This document shows positions 1 to 7,574 of a stretch of DNA of 14,278 nt, one piece after another; position 1 is the stretch's first letter, and every line of letters begins with the position of its first letter. The notes beneath the pieces are model-generated. The model was not told the DNA's origin, searched no databases, and was given only the letters and a program-made list of their open reading frames with translations. Position numbers and translations under genes: made by a program. Origin of the DNA: Deltaproteobacteria bacterium (GTDB lineage Bacteria; Desulfobacterota; Anaeroferrophillalia; Anaeroferrophillales; Tharpellaceae); the NCBI GenBank assembly GCA_030633185.1, contig DAOVTG010000036.1, positions 1 to 14,278 on the forward strand. The letters are read 5' to 3'.

Positions 1-2008
1 AATCACTGAGATTACCGAGCAGAAAGCGAAAGGTATTACGGATTCGGCGATAGGCCTCAACCAGGCGGGCCAGAATCTCATCCGAGATCCGGATATCGTC
101 GCGATAATCCTGAGCCGCCACCCAAAGGCGCAAAATTTCGGCCCCATAACGCTTGATAACCTTCTCCGGGGCTACGACATTGCCGGACGACTTGGACATC
201 TTTTTGCCCTTGCCGTCGACCACGAAACCGTGGGTCAAAACTGCCTTATAAGGGGCTTTGCCAGTCACTCCGACGGAAGCCAGTAACGAGCTGTGAAACC
301 AGCCTCGATGCTGATCGGAGCCTTCGAGATAGAGATCCGCCGGAATCCCGCCAAGATAGTCTCTATTCTGAAGAACTGCGGCAAAACTGACCCCTGAATC
401 AAACCAGACATCAAGAATATCGGTCTCTTTTCTAAATTCTTTTCCCCCGCAAGCGCTGCAGTTAAAATCTTCGGGCAGGAAATAAGCCGCTTCCTGTTCA
501 AACCAGATATCGGCCCCGTGCTCGGTAAAAAGATCAGCGACGCGGCCCATCACGGTTTCATCCATAACCACATGATCGCATTTTTGACAATAGAAAACCG
601 TAATCGGCACGCCCCAGATGCGCTGCCGTGAGACACACCAGTCAGGACGATTTTCAACCATCCCATAGATGCGTTCACGGCCCCAGGACGGAATCCATTC
701 AACCTGATTGATCTCTTCAAGGGCTTTTTGGCGCAGGCCCTGCTTCTCCATCGAGATAAACCACTGCTCGGTAGAACGGAAAATAATCGGTTTTTTGCAA
801 CGCCAGCAGTGGGGATAGGAGTGGCTTAACGATTTTTCGGCAACCAGCTTACCGAACTCTTTGAGTTTCTCGATAACTAAAGGATTGGCGGCAAAGACAA
901 ACTGACCGGCAAAAAAGTCGACCTCTTCGGTAAAACAACCACGATCATCAACCGGAGCATAGACCTCTAAGTTGTAACGCAAACCCACCTCATAATCCTC
1001 CTGACCATGTCCCGGAGCCGTATGGACGCAGCCGGTACCGGCCTCCAAGGTAACATGATCTCCAAGGATAACCAGCGATTGACGATCGTAAAGGGGGTGT
1101 TGACAGTGATAATTTTCCAGATCACTAGCTTTAATTAAACCTAACACCTGAGCTTCGCCCAGTTCGGTTTCATTAAGAAAGGTCTCACGCAAACCTTCGG
1201 CCACAATCAACACTCCGACCTTGGTTTGCAGGGCGACGTAGTCGAAATCGGGATGCAGACAGACCGCCAGATTGGCCGGAATCGTCCAGGGTGTCGTCGT
1301 CCAGATCACAAGGGAACTTTCCAGACCATCAAGGAAGGAATACTTCTCACCAAGATCCTCAATCAGGCTGAATTTAACATAGATCGACGGTGAACTCTCA
1401 TCCTCATACTCAACCTCGGCTTCTGCCAGGGCCGTACCACAGGGTGCACACCAGTAGATCGGTTTTTTACTCTTAAAGAAACTACCATCGGCAACAAACC
1501 GACTCAAAGAGCGGACTATCTCACCCTCATAAGGGTAGTTCATCGTCAGATAGGGACGCTCCCACTCACCAAAGATTCCGAAGCGCTCAAACTCATCCCT
1601 TTGAATAGCAATGAATTTCTCCGCATAACGGCGACAGGCTTGACGAATTTCGGCATGGCTCATATCCTTTTTCCGCTTGCCTAAGTCCTTATCAACCTGA
1701 TGCTCAATCGGCAGACCGTGACAATCCCAACCGGGAACATAGTGACAAAGACGACCGGTCATGGTTCGTGATTTGATAATGACATCTTTCAAAATCTTGT
1801 TTAAAGCATGCCCCATATGGAGGTGACCGTTAGCATAGGGCGGGCCATCATGGAGAACGAAGGGGGTCTGTTCCTGATGACGCTCAAGGATACGTTTATA
1901 AGTATCCTCCTCCTGCCATCGAGCAATAGTAACGGGTTCGCGTTGCGGCAGATTACCCCGCATGGGGAATTTAGTCTGCGGCAGGTTTAGAGTGTTTTTA
2001 TATTCCAT
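1..2008 (-). CDS. ileS: Isoleucyl-tRNA synthetase, N-terminal 669 codons (3' end outside window)
   Basis: Class Ia aminoacyl-tRNA synthetase that charges tRNA-Ile in the cytoplasm and edits mischarged Val-tRNA-Ile. The frame is open from an ATG at 2008 to the left edge. The ATG has a good ribosome binding site (AGGAG, 7 nt upstream). The HIGH-type motif reads HMGH at residues 64-67 (1808-1819) and is preceded by GPPYANGH. The CP1 editing domain shows WTTTPWTIPAN and GTGCVHTAPGHG. The KMSKS loop is at residues 603-607 (about 188-202) and is followed by SGN. These positions match the bacterial family, whose members are about 930 aa, so roughly 260 residues (the rest of the anticodon-binding region and the C-terminal zinc region) lie outside. 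No frameshift is seen. It follows a tRNA-Val/tRNA-Asp pair and an intrinsic terminator. Confidence 0.97.
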   Translation of the reverse strand, partial: MEYKNTLNLPQTKFPMRGNLPQREPVTIARWQEEDTYKRILERHQEQTPFVLHDGPPYANGHLHMGHALNKILKDVIIKSRTMTGRLCHYVPGWDCHGLPIEHQVDKDLGKRKKDMSHAEIRQACRRYAEKFIAIQRDEFERFGIFGEWERPYLTMNYPYEGEIVRSLSRFVADGSFFKSKKPIYWCAPCGTALAEAEVEYEDESSPSIYVKFSLIEDLGEKYSFLDGLESSLVIWTTTPWTIPANLAVCLHPDFDYVALQTKVGVLIVAEGLRETFLNETELGEAQVLGLIKASDLENYHCQHPLYDRQSLVILGDHVTLEAGTGCVHTAPGHGQEDYEVGLRYNLEVYAPVDDRGCFTEEVDFFAGQFVFAANPLVIEKLKEFGKLVAEKSLSHSYPHCWRCKKPIIFRSTEQWFISMEKQGLRQKALEEINQVEWIPSWGRERIYGMVENRPDWCVSRQRIWGVPITVFYCQKCDHVVMDETVMGRVADLFTEHGADIWFEQEAAYFLPEDFNCSACGGKEFRKETDILDVWFDSGVSFAAVLQNRDYLGGIPADLYLEGSDQHRGWFHSSLLASVGVTGKAPYKAVLTHGFVVDGKGKKMSKSSGNVVAPEKVIKRYGAEILRLWVAAQDYRDDIRISDEILARLVEAYRRIRNTFRFLLGNLSD

Positions 2009-2043
2009 CTTGAAACTCCTGATGACAGAGAAAAATCAAACAA

Positions 2044-2078
2044 AAAAGAGCTGCTTACCGAAGGCAAGCAGCTCTTTT
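2044..2078 (-). terminator. Intrinsic terminator after the hup–tRNA-Val–tRNA-Asp unit
   Basis: On the minus strand a 9-bp GC-containing stem (GAGCTGCTT pairing with AAGCAGCTC), extended by four A-T pairs, encloses a 9-nt loop and runs into six or more T residues. It lies 9 nt beyond the encoded CCA of tRNA-Asp and ends 36 nt before the ileS start codon. It should end the hup/tRNA transcript. Because almost no room is left for an ileS promoter, it may also act as a partial terminator or attenuator for ileS. Confidence 0.85.
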
Positions 2079-2087
2079 GAAGATTAA

Positions 2088-2164
2088 TGGCGGGAGCGAC
2101 GAGACTCGAACTCGCGGTCTCCGGCGTGACAGGCCGGCGTTATAACCAACTTAACTACGCCCCC
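2088..2164 (-). tRNA. tRNA-Asp (anticodon GUC)
   Basis: A 77-nt cloverleaf including an encoded CCA (2088-2090). The acceptor stem GGGGGCG pairs with CGCTCCC, with one G·U. The anticodon loop is CTGTCAC, with GTC read from 2130-2128. The T arm carries GTTCGAGTC. The discriminator is G, as expected for tRNA-Asp. It lies 17 bp downstream of tRNA-Val in the same transcript and just upstream of a terminator. Confidence 0.96.
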
Positions 2165-2181
2165 AAAGAAAACAATAGCAA

Positions 2182-2254
2182 TAGGCGGAACAGGGCTTGA
2201 ACCTGTGACCCCCGGCTTGTAAGGCCGGTGCTCTCCCAACTGAGCTACCCGCCC
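2182..2254 (-). tRNA. tRNA-Val (anticodon UAC)
   Basis: A 73-nt cloverleaf. The D stem is GCTC/GAGC. The anticodon stem is CCGGC/GCCGG around CTTACAA, with TAC read from 2221-2219. The T stem is ACAGG/CCTGT. The acceptor GGGCGGG pairs with TCCGCCT, which leaves G·U wobbles at 1-72 and 7-66. The discriminator A is followed by TTG, so no CCA is encoded, unlike the neighbouring tRNA-Asp. It starts 15 bp after the hup stop codon with no terminator between, so it is probably processed from the hup transcript. Confidence 0.93.
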
Positions 2255-2269
2255 ACAAACATTTTTCTT

Positions 2270-2542
2270 TTAGTTCAAACTATCTTTTAAGGCTTTTCCA
2301 GGCTTGAATTTAGGGACATTGCTGGCTGCAATTTCAATACTCTCACCGGTTCTCGGATTACGACCAGTCCGAGCCGGACGGGCCACGGCATAGAACGTGC
2401 CAAAACCAACCAAAGCTATTTTCTCACCTTTACCAAGCTCATCTTTTACGACTTCGGTAAACGCCTTAAGAACTTTCTCTGAAGCGGCCTTGGTCACATC
2501 TGCTTTCGCGGCAATTGCCTCAATCATCTCGGCCTTGGTCAT
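2270..2542 (-). CDS. hup: HU-family DNA-binding protein, 90 aa
   Basis: Small basic histone-like protein of the HU/IHF family. It dimerises, bends DNA and compacts the nucleoid. The sequence starts MTKAEMIEAIA and has the family signature VGFGTF at residues 45-50. The DNA-intercalating arm tip is RNPRTG (residues 61-66, with the conserved Pro63), and the C-terminus is FKPGKALKDSLN. The length of 90 aa is exactly typical. The frame extends six codons upstream to a TTG, but the ATG at 2542 is preferred because a strong purine-rich site (GAGGGGAGGGG) ends about 6 nt before it. A strong own promoter lies at 2586-2614. It follows clpX, the place where lon often stands in related gene orders. HU rather than IHF is the better call, because it aligns end to end with HU. 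Confidence 0.96.
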   Translation of the reverse strand: MTKAEMIEAIAAKADVTKAASEKVLKAFTEVVKDELGKGEKIALVGFGTFYAVARPARTGRNPRTGESIEIAASNVPKFKPGKALKDSLN

Positions 2543-2585
2543 CGTATCCCCTCCCCTCAATGTTATTGATCTTTAAGAAAGCGCC

Positions 2586-2614
2586 TATATAACAAAGCTA
2601 CCAGGGCTAGTCAA
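2586..2614 (-). promoter_or_regulatory. Sigma70-type promoter of hup
   Basis: Read leftward, TTGACT (2614-2609) and TATATA (2591-2586) are separated by 17 bp, close to the sigma70 consensus. The predicted start near 2579 is about 37 nt upstream of the hup ATG. It begins only 15 bp after the clpX stop codon, with no terminator between, so hup may also receive read-through from clpX. Confidence 0.8.
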
Positions 2615-2629
2615 GGCAAAAACAATGGT

Positions 2630-3892
2630 TTATGCTGATTCAGCCTCATTTTCCGGCTTATTTTGACTTTCGTACAAATAAAGCGGCTGAGCGCCGCTGA
2701 CGATAACCTCTTCTTCGACGATACATTTGACCGCATCAGTGTCAGGCAGGTCAAACATCACTGAATTCATAACACATTCTAGAATAGAGCGCAAACCCCG
2801 GGCTCCGGTTTTCTGTTCTCTCGCCAAAAATGCAACCTTCTCCAGGGCGGCCGGACTGAATTCGAGGTCGACCTGATCCATTTTGAAGAGTTTACGATAC
2901 TGCTTGACCAAAGAATTTCGGGGCTCGGTAAGAATTCTGACCAAAGCCTCCTGATCAAGTTCGCCCAAACCGGCAAGTACCGGCAAACGGCCGATAAACT
3001 CGGGAATCAGTCCATATTTGAGAAGATCCGCGGGGGTCACATCATGGTTCTGATCCCCGCCCACAAAATTTTTCTTCTCACTCTCGACCTGAAAACCGAG
3101 AACGTTGCCCCGCAAACGACGCTGGACAATATCATCAAGCCCGTTAAAAGCCCCGCCACAAATAAACAGGATATCCTTGGTATCAAGTTTGATGAACTCC
3201 TGCTGAGGATGTTTACGCCCGCCTTTGGGCGGCACATTGGCAATCGTTCCTTCAAGAATTTTCAATAGCGCCTGCTGCACCCCTTCGCCGGAAACATCAC
3301 GAGTAATCGAGGGGCTGTCACCCTTGCGCGAGATCTTGTCAATTTCATCGATGTAGATAATCCCGCGCGAAGCCTGCTCAACATCGTAATCCGCAGCCTG
3401 GAGCAAGGCGACCAGAATATTTTCAACATCCTCACCAACATAACCAGCCTCGGTCAGGTTGGTCGCATCAGCCATCGTAAAAGGAACCTTTAAAATCCGG
3501 GCCAGGGTTTGGGCGAGCAGAGTCTTACCACTGCCGGTAGGTCCAACCAGAAGAATATTACTTTTCTGGAGCTCGACATCATCATCACCGATACCGCGTG
3601 ACGCAATTCTTTTATAGTGATTATAGACAGCTACGGCAAGCTTGCGCTTGGCGTCTTCCTGACCGATGATATACTGATCCAGACTCTCCTTGATGACCCG
3701 CGGCGGCACCAGGGTTTCGCGCAGGTCGGCCAGGGTTTCACGTTCATTCTCTCCGACAATGATGTTGGTACAGAGATCGATGCACTCATTACAGATAAAA
3801 ACCGAGGGGCCAGCGATCAACTTTTTCACGCTGTTCTGATCCTTACCGCAGAATGAACACCGCAATATATCGTGATCCTTATTACGAGCCAT
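2630..3892 (-). CDS. clpX: ClpX, ATP-dependent unfoldase subunit of the ClpXP protease, 420 aa
   Basis: Hexameric AAA+ unfoldase that recognises tagged proteins, unfolds them and threads them into ClpP. The N-terminal zinc-binding domain has Cys12, Cys15, Cys34 and Cys37 (CSFC and CNEC). Walker A is GPTGSGKT at residues 117-124. The pore loop is GYVG, Walker B is IIYIDEID, and the RKH loop is GGRKHP. The ClpP-binding loop reads LGF in place of IGF, a permitted variant. The C-terminal small AAA+ subdomain holds the sensor-2 motif TGARGLRS. The frame continues 21 codons upstream into clpP, but the ATG at 3892 fits the family N-terminus. It lies 4 nt past the clpP stop, with a GGGGAG site inside the clpP tail. 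The 420-aa length is typical. Confidence 0.98.
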   Translation of the reverse strand: MARNKDHDILRCSFCGKDQNSVKKLIAGPSVFICNECIDLCTNIIVGENERETLADLRETLVPPRVIKESLDQYIIGQEDAKRKLAVAVYNHYKRIASRGIGDDDVELQKSNILLVGPTGSGKTLLAQTLARILKVPFTMADATNLTEAGYVGEDVENILVALLQAADYDVEQASRGIIYIDEIDKISRKGDSPSITRDVSGEGVQQALLKILEGTIANVPPKGGRKHPQQEFIKLDTKDILFICGGAFNGLDDIVQRRLRGNVLGFQVESEKKNFVGGDQNHDVTPADLLKYGLIPEFIGRLPVLAGLGELDQEALVRILTEPRNSLVKQYRKLFKMDQVDLEFSPAALEKVAFLAREQKTGARGLRSILECVMNSVMFDLPDTDAVKCIVEEEVIVSGAQPLYLYESQNKPENEAESA

Positions 3893-3896
3893 TATT

Positions 3897-4496
3897 TTAT
3901 TTCTCCCCCGCAGCCCGTCGGTTCTTGATGACTTCGTCGATAACCCCGTACTCAACCGCTTGTTCAGTAGACATGAAAAAATCTCGATCGGTATCCTGCT
4001 GAAGACGCTTCATATCCTGACCGGTATGACTCTGCAATATGTCGTTAAGGATCTGTTTGAGACGCAAAATCTCACGCGCATGAATTTCGATATCGGAAGC
4101 TTGCCCGGAAAAACCACCCATCGGTTGATGCAGGAGAATTCGGGAATGGGGCAGAGCATACCGTTTGCCGGCGCTGCCGGCGGCAAGTAACAACGCCCCC
4201 ATACTGGCCGCCTGACCAACACAGATCGTCGTAATATCGGGTTTGACAAACTCCATTGTATCATAGATCGCCAAACCGGCAGTCACCGAACCGCCCGGCG
4301 AGTTTACGTAGATATTGATATCTTTGTCGGGATCATCAGCTTCGAGAAAGAGAAGCTGGGCAATCACGGCATTGGCAACATTATCATCAATCGCAGTTCC
4401 TAAAAAAATAATCCGGTCGCGCAACAATCGGGAATAGATATCATAAGCCCGTTCACCACCAGGACTCTGCTCTACCACCATCGGCAAGTAACTCAT
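3897..4496 (-). CDS. clpP: ClpP, proteolytic subunit of the Clp protease, 199 aa
   Basis: Serine protease that forms the tetradecameric degradation chamber used by ClpX or ClpA. The catalytic triad is visible: Ser98 in GQAASMGA, His123 in LLHQPMGG and Asp172 in DTDRDFF. The handle-helix region and the substrate-groove motif SPGGSV are intact. The length of 199 aa is typical of a full-length ClpP with a short propeptide. Translation starts at 4496 behind an AGAGG site. An alternative start at Met6 is possible. It sits 46 nt after tig and 4 nt before clpX, the classical co-transcribed order. Confidence 0.98.
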   Translation of the reverse strand: MSYLPMVVEQSPGGERAYDIYSRLLRDRIIFLGTAIDDNVANAVIAQLLFLEADDPDKDINIYVNSPGGSVTAGLAIYDTMEFVKPDITTICVGQAASMGALLLAAGSAGKRYALPHSRILLHQPMGGFSGQASDIEIHAREILRLKQILNDILQSHTGQDMKRLQQDTDRDFFMSTEQAVEYGVIDEVIKNRRAAGEK

Positions 4497-4542
4497 CTAA
4501 TTAAACCTCTATCAGTTTTGATGCACTCGTACAAGCGCTTTA

Positions 4543-5877
4543 TCAATCAATGGCCGCTTCACTCTTGGGTTCAGCTTCTTTCTCAATCTCCTTGTAAGAA
4601 ACTTTCTCAAGAAGATGATCAAGGATCTTCTCCATGACAACCTCACGCTGGAGCATCCCGGTCAATTCATGTTCACGACCTTTAAAACGGTCAAACACCT
4701 CTTGCGGATTTTCTCCCGAACCCTGGATAAAACGCTGAAAACGAGCGTTCACCTCTTCGGGCGTACTTTCGATCTTTTCCCGACCGGCAAGGTACTCTAA
4801 AATCAACGTATTTTTTACGGTATTTGCAGCATCTGCAGCAATTCTCTCACTATTAGCGGCCATCATCTGGTCAACCATATCCGGCTCAAGCCCCTGGGAG
4901 AGAAAACGGGAACGCGCCGAAGCGACGGAACGCTCTTTCTCCTCGGCCACCAGACACTCCGGCAACTCAAATTCAGCCTTGTCGCACAGGCATGAGAGTA
5001 GTTCTTTAGTATTTTTATTTTTTACCTCAGACGCTTTCGAAGAGGTCACATACTCGGTCATTTTTTCGCGCAAGAGCTCCAGGGTATCCATCTCGCCGCC
5101 CGAGATCTGGACGGCCAGATCATCATCAAGCTCCGGCACCTCTTTTTCACGAATAGATTTGACCGTAACCGTAAAAACCGTCTTTTTACCAGCCAGTTCA
5201 GCCTTATTGTAGTCTTCCGGGAAGATCGCTTCCAGGTCATAGCTCTGATCAAGTTCAAGCCCGGCCAACTGGCGCTCCAGATCAGGGATAAAGCGACCGC
5301 TGCCGATCTCTATCGAAAAATCTTTAGCACTGCCCCCTTCAAACTCGACCCCATCCAGACGACCGACAAAATCGATCACCAGGGTATCGCCTTTCTGTGA
5401 GGGTCGTTCATCAATGGTTTTGTACTGGGCCATGCTCTGGCGCAATTTATCCATCTCGGCATCAACTTCCGTCTCCTCAACCTCAACAGGGTGTTTCTGC
5501 AACTCGATATCAGCATATGACTCTATTGAAAACTCGGGCAAAATTTCAACCGTAGCCTCAAAGGATAGAGTACTATTGTCTTCTGCGAAAGATAGGTTAT
5601 CGATAGCCGGTGCGGCCAGGGGCGAAAATTTATGCTCTTCCAGAGCCTGACTGCAGGCCTCCTGAACCAACTCCTCAGTAACCTCCATGCGTACCTGATC
5701 CTGGTAGAGACGTTTAATAACATTCAACGGGGCTTTACCGGGCCTGAAACCCTTAATCTTCGCTTTTTTCTGAAAACTCCCATAATGCTTGGCAAGTTTT
5801 TTGTCGATCTGCTCGGAGCCCACGTCGATAACCAGCTGTTTTTTTACAGTACTGATATCTTTCACTGCAACATTCAT
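4543..5877 (-). CDS. tig: Trigger factor, ribosome-associated chaperone and prolyl isomerase, 444 aa
   Basis: Binds the ribosome near the exit tunnel and protects nascent chains. The N-terminal ribosome-binding domain carries the signature GFRPGKAP at residues 43-50. A central FKBP-type peptidyl-prolyl isomerase domain (about residues 150-245) contains GDTLVIDFVGRLDG and IPDLERQLAGL. The long helical C-terminal chaperone domain follows, with an acidic tail. The frame extends 12 codons further upstream, but the ATG at 5877 gives the canonical N-terminus MNVAV and has an AGAGG site about 11 nt upstream. The length is typical. It heads the tig-clpP-clpX operon and lies 131 bp downstream of tRNA-Leu, with no clear terminator between, so part of its transcript may come from the tRNA promoter. 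Confidence 0.98.
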   Translation of the reverse strand: MNVAVKDISTVKKQLVIDVGSEQIDKKLAKHYGSFQKKAKIKGFRPGKAPLNVIKRLYQDQVRMEVTEELVQEACSQALEEHKFSPLAAPAIDNLSFAEDNSTLSFEATVEILPEFSIESYADIELQKHPVEVEETEVDAEMDKLRQSMAQYKTIDERPSQKGDTLVIDFVGRLDGVEFEGGSAKDFSIEIGSGRFIPDLERQLAGLELDQSYDLEAIFPEDYNKAELAGKKTVFTVTVKSIREKEVPELDDDLAVQISGGEMDTLELLREKMTEYVTSSKASEVKNKNTKELLSCLCDKAEFELPECLVAEEKERSVASARSRFLSQGLEPDMVDQMMAANSERIAADAANTVKNTLILEYLAGREKIESTPEEVNARFQRFIQGSGENPQEVFDRFKGREHELTGMLQREVVMEKILDHLLEKVSYKEIEKEAEPKSEAAID

Positions 5878-6008
5878 AAAACTAAAACCTCTGTCCCGGC
5901 AACAACTGGTCAAAAACCGCCGCAGCCCTTATGTGTCCTTTTTTGAGTTGTAGAGAAATCTCTTTTATAAAACTTCGCCTAAATAGTGCTTGACCAAAAA
6001 TCTGAAAA

Positions 6009-6092
6009 TGGTGCGAAAGGGGGGACTCGAACCCCCACGGTAAAACCGCTAGATCCTAAGTCTAGTGCGTCTGCCAATTCCGCCACTCTCGC
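6009..6092 (-). tRNA. tRNA-Leu (anticodon UAG)
   Basis: An 84-nt class II tRNA with an encoded CCA (6009-6011). The acceptor GCGAGAG pairs with CTTTCGC. The anticodon arm CTAGA/TCTAG encloses CTTAGGA, with TAG read from 6058-6056. A long variable arm (CGG TTTTA CCG) and a T arm with GGTTCGAGTCC follow. The discriminator is A, as needed by LeuRS. It is read leftward ahead of tig. Confidence 0.96.
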
Positions 6093-6127
6093 ATACAATT
6101 TCAAGAAGTTGTCTGATAAGCAACAGT

Positions 6128-6160
6128 AAAAATGTCACTACCTATCGTAGTGACATTTTT
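6128..6160 (-). terminator. Perfect 14-bp hairpin with U-tract, between a promoter and tRNA-Leu
   Basis: AAAAATGTCACTAC (6128-6141) is the exact reverse complement of 6147-6160, with a 5-nt loop (6142-6146). Each strand ends in TTTTT, so it can terminate in both directions. It could terminate oadB read-through, but the strong leftward promoter at 6173-6202 lies upstream of it. It would therefore also be the first element transcribed in the tRNA-Leu/tig leader. A role as an operator palindrome is not excluded. Confidence 0.7.
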
Positions 6161-6172
6161 GTATAAACGTGA

Positions 6173-6202
6173 ATAATACATCAAAAAGCCGCTTTCGGTC
6201 AA
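6173..6202 (-). promoter_or_regulatory. Sigma70-type promoter for the tRNA-Leu (and possibly tig-clpPX) transcript
   Basis: Read leftward, TTGACC (6202-6197) and TATTAT (6178-6173) are separated by 18 bp, close to consensus. The predicted start near 6166 is just before the 14-bp hairpin at 6160-6128 and about 74 nt before tRNA-Leu. Confidence 0.75.
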
Positions 6203-6220
6203 CAGAAATCACAATTCTCC

Positions 6221-6250
6221 AGTTTTATCGTTGGAATCCACGATAAAACT
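6221..6250 (-). terminator. Stem-loop directly after the oadB stop
   Basis: AGTTTTATCGT (6221-6231) and ACGATAAAACT (6240-6250) form a perfect 11-bp stem 13 nt past the oadB stop codon. No T-run follows it on the minus strand, so it is a weak intrinsic terminator at best. It may instead be a 3'-end mRNA-stabilising hairpin. Confidence 0.5.
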
Positions 6251-6263
6251 AAAGAACCAGCTT

Positions 6264-7379
6264 CTATTGCGCCATCGTCAAGAAAATACCGGCTGCGACT
6301 ACCGTACCGATAACCCCGGCAACATTAGGCCCCATAGCATGCATCAGGAGAAAATTTCTGGGGTCTTCGGCTGCTCCCATTTTCTGGACGACCCGAGCCG
6401 CCATCGGTACCGCCGAGACTCCGGCCGCACCAATCATCGGATTAATTTTCTCTTTCGAGAAAACATTCATGAGCTTGGCCAGTAAAAGACCGCCGATCGT
6501 ACTGAAAGAGAAGGCGACCAACCCCATGGCAAAAACCATCAAGGCCTTAGGATTTAGAAAGGCCTCGGCACTCATGGTGCCACCTACCGCAATCCCCAAA
6601 AAGATGGTGACTATATTCATCAGTTCATTCTGAGCCGTACCACTTAAACGTTCAACCACACCTGACTCACGAAAGAAGTTGCCAAGCATAAACATCGCCA
6701 TCAAAGCCGCCGAAGCCGGCACAAAGAGACAGACCAGACCACAAGTCACCAACGGGAAAATAATCTTCTGGCGCTTTGAGACCGGACGGAGCTGCTTCAT
6801 GCGGATAAGACGCTCTTTTTTGGTGGTCATCATCTTGATGAGCGGCGGCTGAATGACCGGCACTAAGGCCATGTATGAATAGGCCGCAACTGCTGTTGCA
6901 CCAAGCAGGTGAGGAGCTAAAGCAACCGTTGTAAAGATCGTCGTGGGCCCATCGGCACCCCCGATAATCCCGATCGAGCAAGCCTCGGGAATCGTAAAGC
7001 CAAGGCCCAAAGCAAAAAAGAAGGCGATATAGACGCCGAATTGAGCGGCAGCCCCGAGCAATAGAGTTTTAGGGTTGGCAATCACCGGACCGAAATCGGT
7101 CATCGCCCCAAGACCGAGAAAGATAATCGGCGGAATCAGTTCCCACTCCAGACCGTAATGATAAAAAATATGCAGAATCTGGTGGTTCTCCATCAGATTG
7201 GTCAAAGGCAGGTTAACGATAAAAACACCGAAACCTATCGGGATCAAGAGCAGAGGCTCGTATCCCTTCCTGATTGCCAGAAACATCAGACCAAAAGAGA
7301 TCGCCCACATGATGAGGTTACCCACAGTCAGGTGGTAGACTCCCATAGAATTGATAAAATTAAATAAGGCATCAACCAT
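6264..7379 (-). CDS. oadB: Sodium-translocating decarboxylase beta subunit (OadB/MmdB/GcdB family), 371 aa
   Basis: Polytopic inner-membrane subunit of the biotin-dependent Na+-pumping decarboxylases (oxaloacetate, methylmalonyl-CoA, glutaconyl-CoA). It removes CO2 from carboxybiotin and couples this to Na+ export. The family hallmark GGADGPT is at residues 140-146. The second conserved region is NPMIGAAGVSAVP (from about residue 313), followed by HAMGPNVAGVIG near the C-terminus. About nine hydrophobic segments are visible. Length is typical. The ATG at 7379 has a strong AAGGAG site 7 nt upstream. An OadG-like gene ends 54 nt upstream. No alpha (carboxyltransferase) or biotin-carrier gene lies in this operon, so the substrate acid cannot be named. 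The symbol denotes the family rather than proven oxaloacetate specificity. Confidence 0.93.
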   Translation of the reverse strand: MVDALFNFINSMGVYHLTVGNLIMWAISFGLMFLAIRKGYEPLLLIPIGFGVFIVNLPLTNLMENHQILHIFYHYGLEWELIPPIIFLGLGAMTDFGPVIANPKTLLLGAAAQFGVYIAFFFALGLGFTIPEACSIGIIGGADGPTTIFTTVALAPHLLGATAVAAYSYMALVPVIQPPLIKMMTTKKERLIRMKQLRPVSKRQKIIFPLVTCGLVCLFVPASAALMAMFMLGNFFRESGVVERLSGTAQNELMNIVTIFLGIAVGGTMSAEAFLNPKALMVFAMGLVAFSFSTIGGLLLAKLMNVFSKEKINPMIGAAGVSAVPMAARVVQKMGAAEDPRNFLLMHAMGPNVAGVIGTVVAAGIFLTMAQ

Positions 7380-7433
7380 AACACACTCCTTAATCGAAAT
7401 TTTTACTTAGCCATCCTGTGACTTACGAGTTCA

Positions 7434-7574
7434 TCAACCTTTCTTGGGGTTACCACCAAACTTGTTAATCAAAACCCTGGTAATTATCACCGAAAGGGAC
7501 AAGGCCCCCAAAACAAAAAAAACCGACGAAAAACCAAACGTAAAAATCTCCATTGCCTTAGCCCATACACTCAT
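7434..7574 (-). CDS. Small OadG-like gamma subunit, 46 aa
   Basis: A short gene of 47 codons found by translating the leader of oadB. It starts MSVWAKAMEIF, then has one strongly hydrophobic segment (about residues 11-35, GFSSVFFVLGALSL followed by SVIIT), and ends with a basic tail, NKFGGNPKKG. A single N-terminal membrane helix with a short cytosolic tail, placed directly upstream of oadB, is the pattern of decarboxylase gamma subunits, which anchor the alpha subunit to beta. It is shorter than usual (OadG is commonly about 80 aa) and lacks the Pro-rich linker and His-rich C-terminus. An AGAGG site stands 8 nt before the ATG. Its start overlaps the stop of the upstream ORF (TGATG). The assignment rests on context and topology rather than on a diagnostic motif. 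Confidence 0.7.
   Translation of the reverse strand: MSVWAKAMEIFTFGFSSVFFVLGALSLSVIITRVLINKFGGNPKKG

Noticed and set aside
1808..1990. 60-aa plus-strand ORF at the 5' end of ileS
   Set aside because: It is antisense to the HMGH-containing catalytic region of ileS, with no supporting signals.
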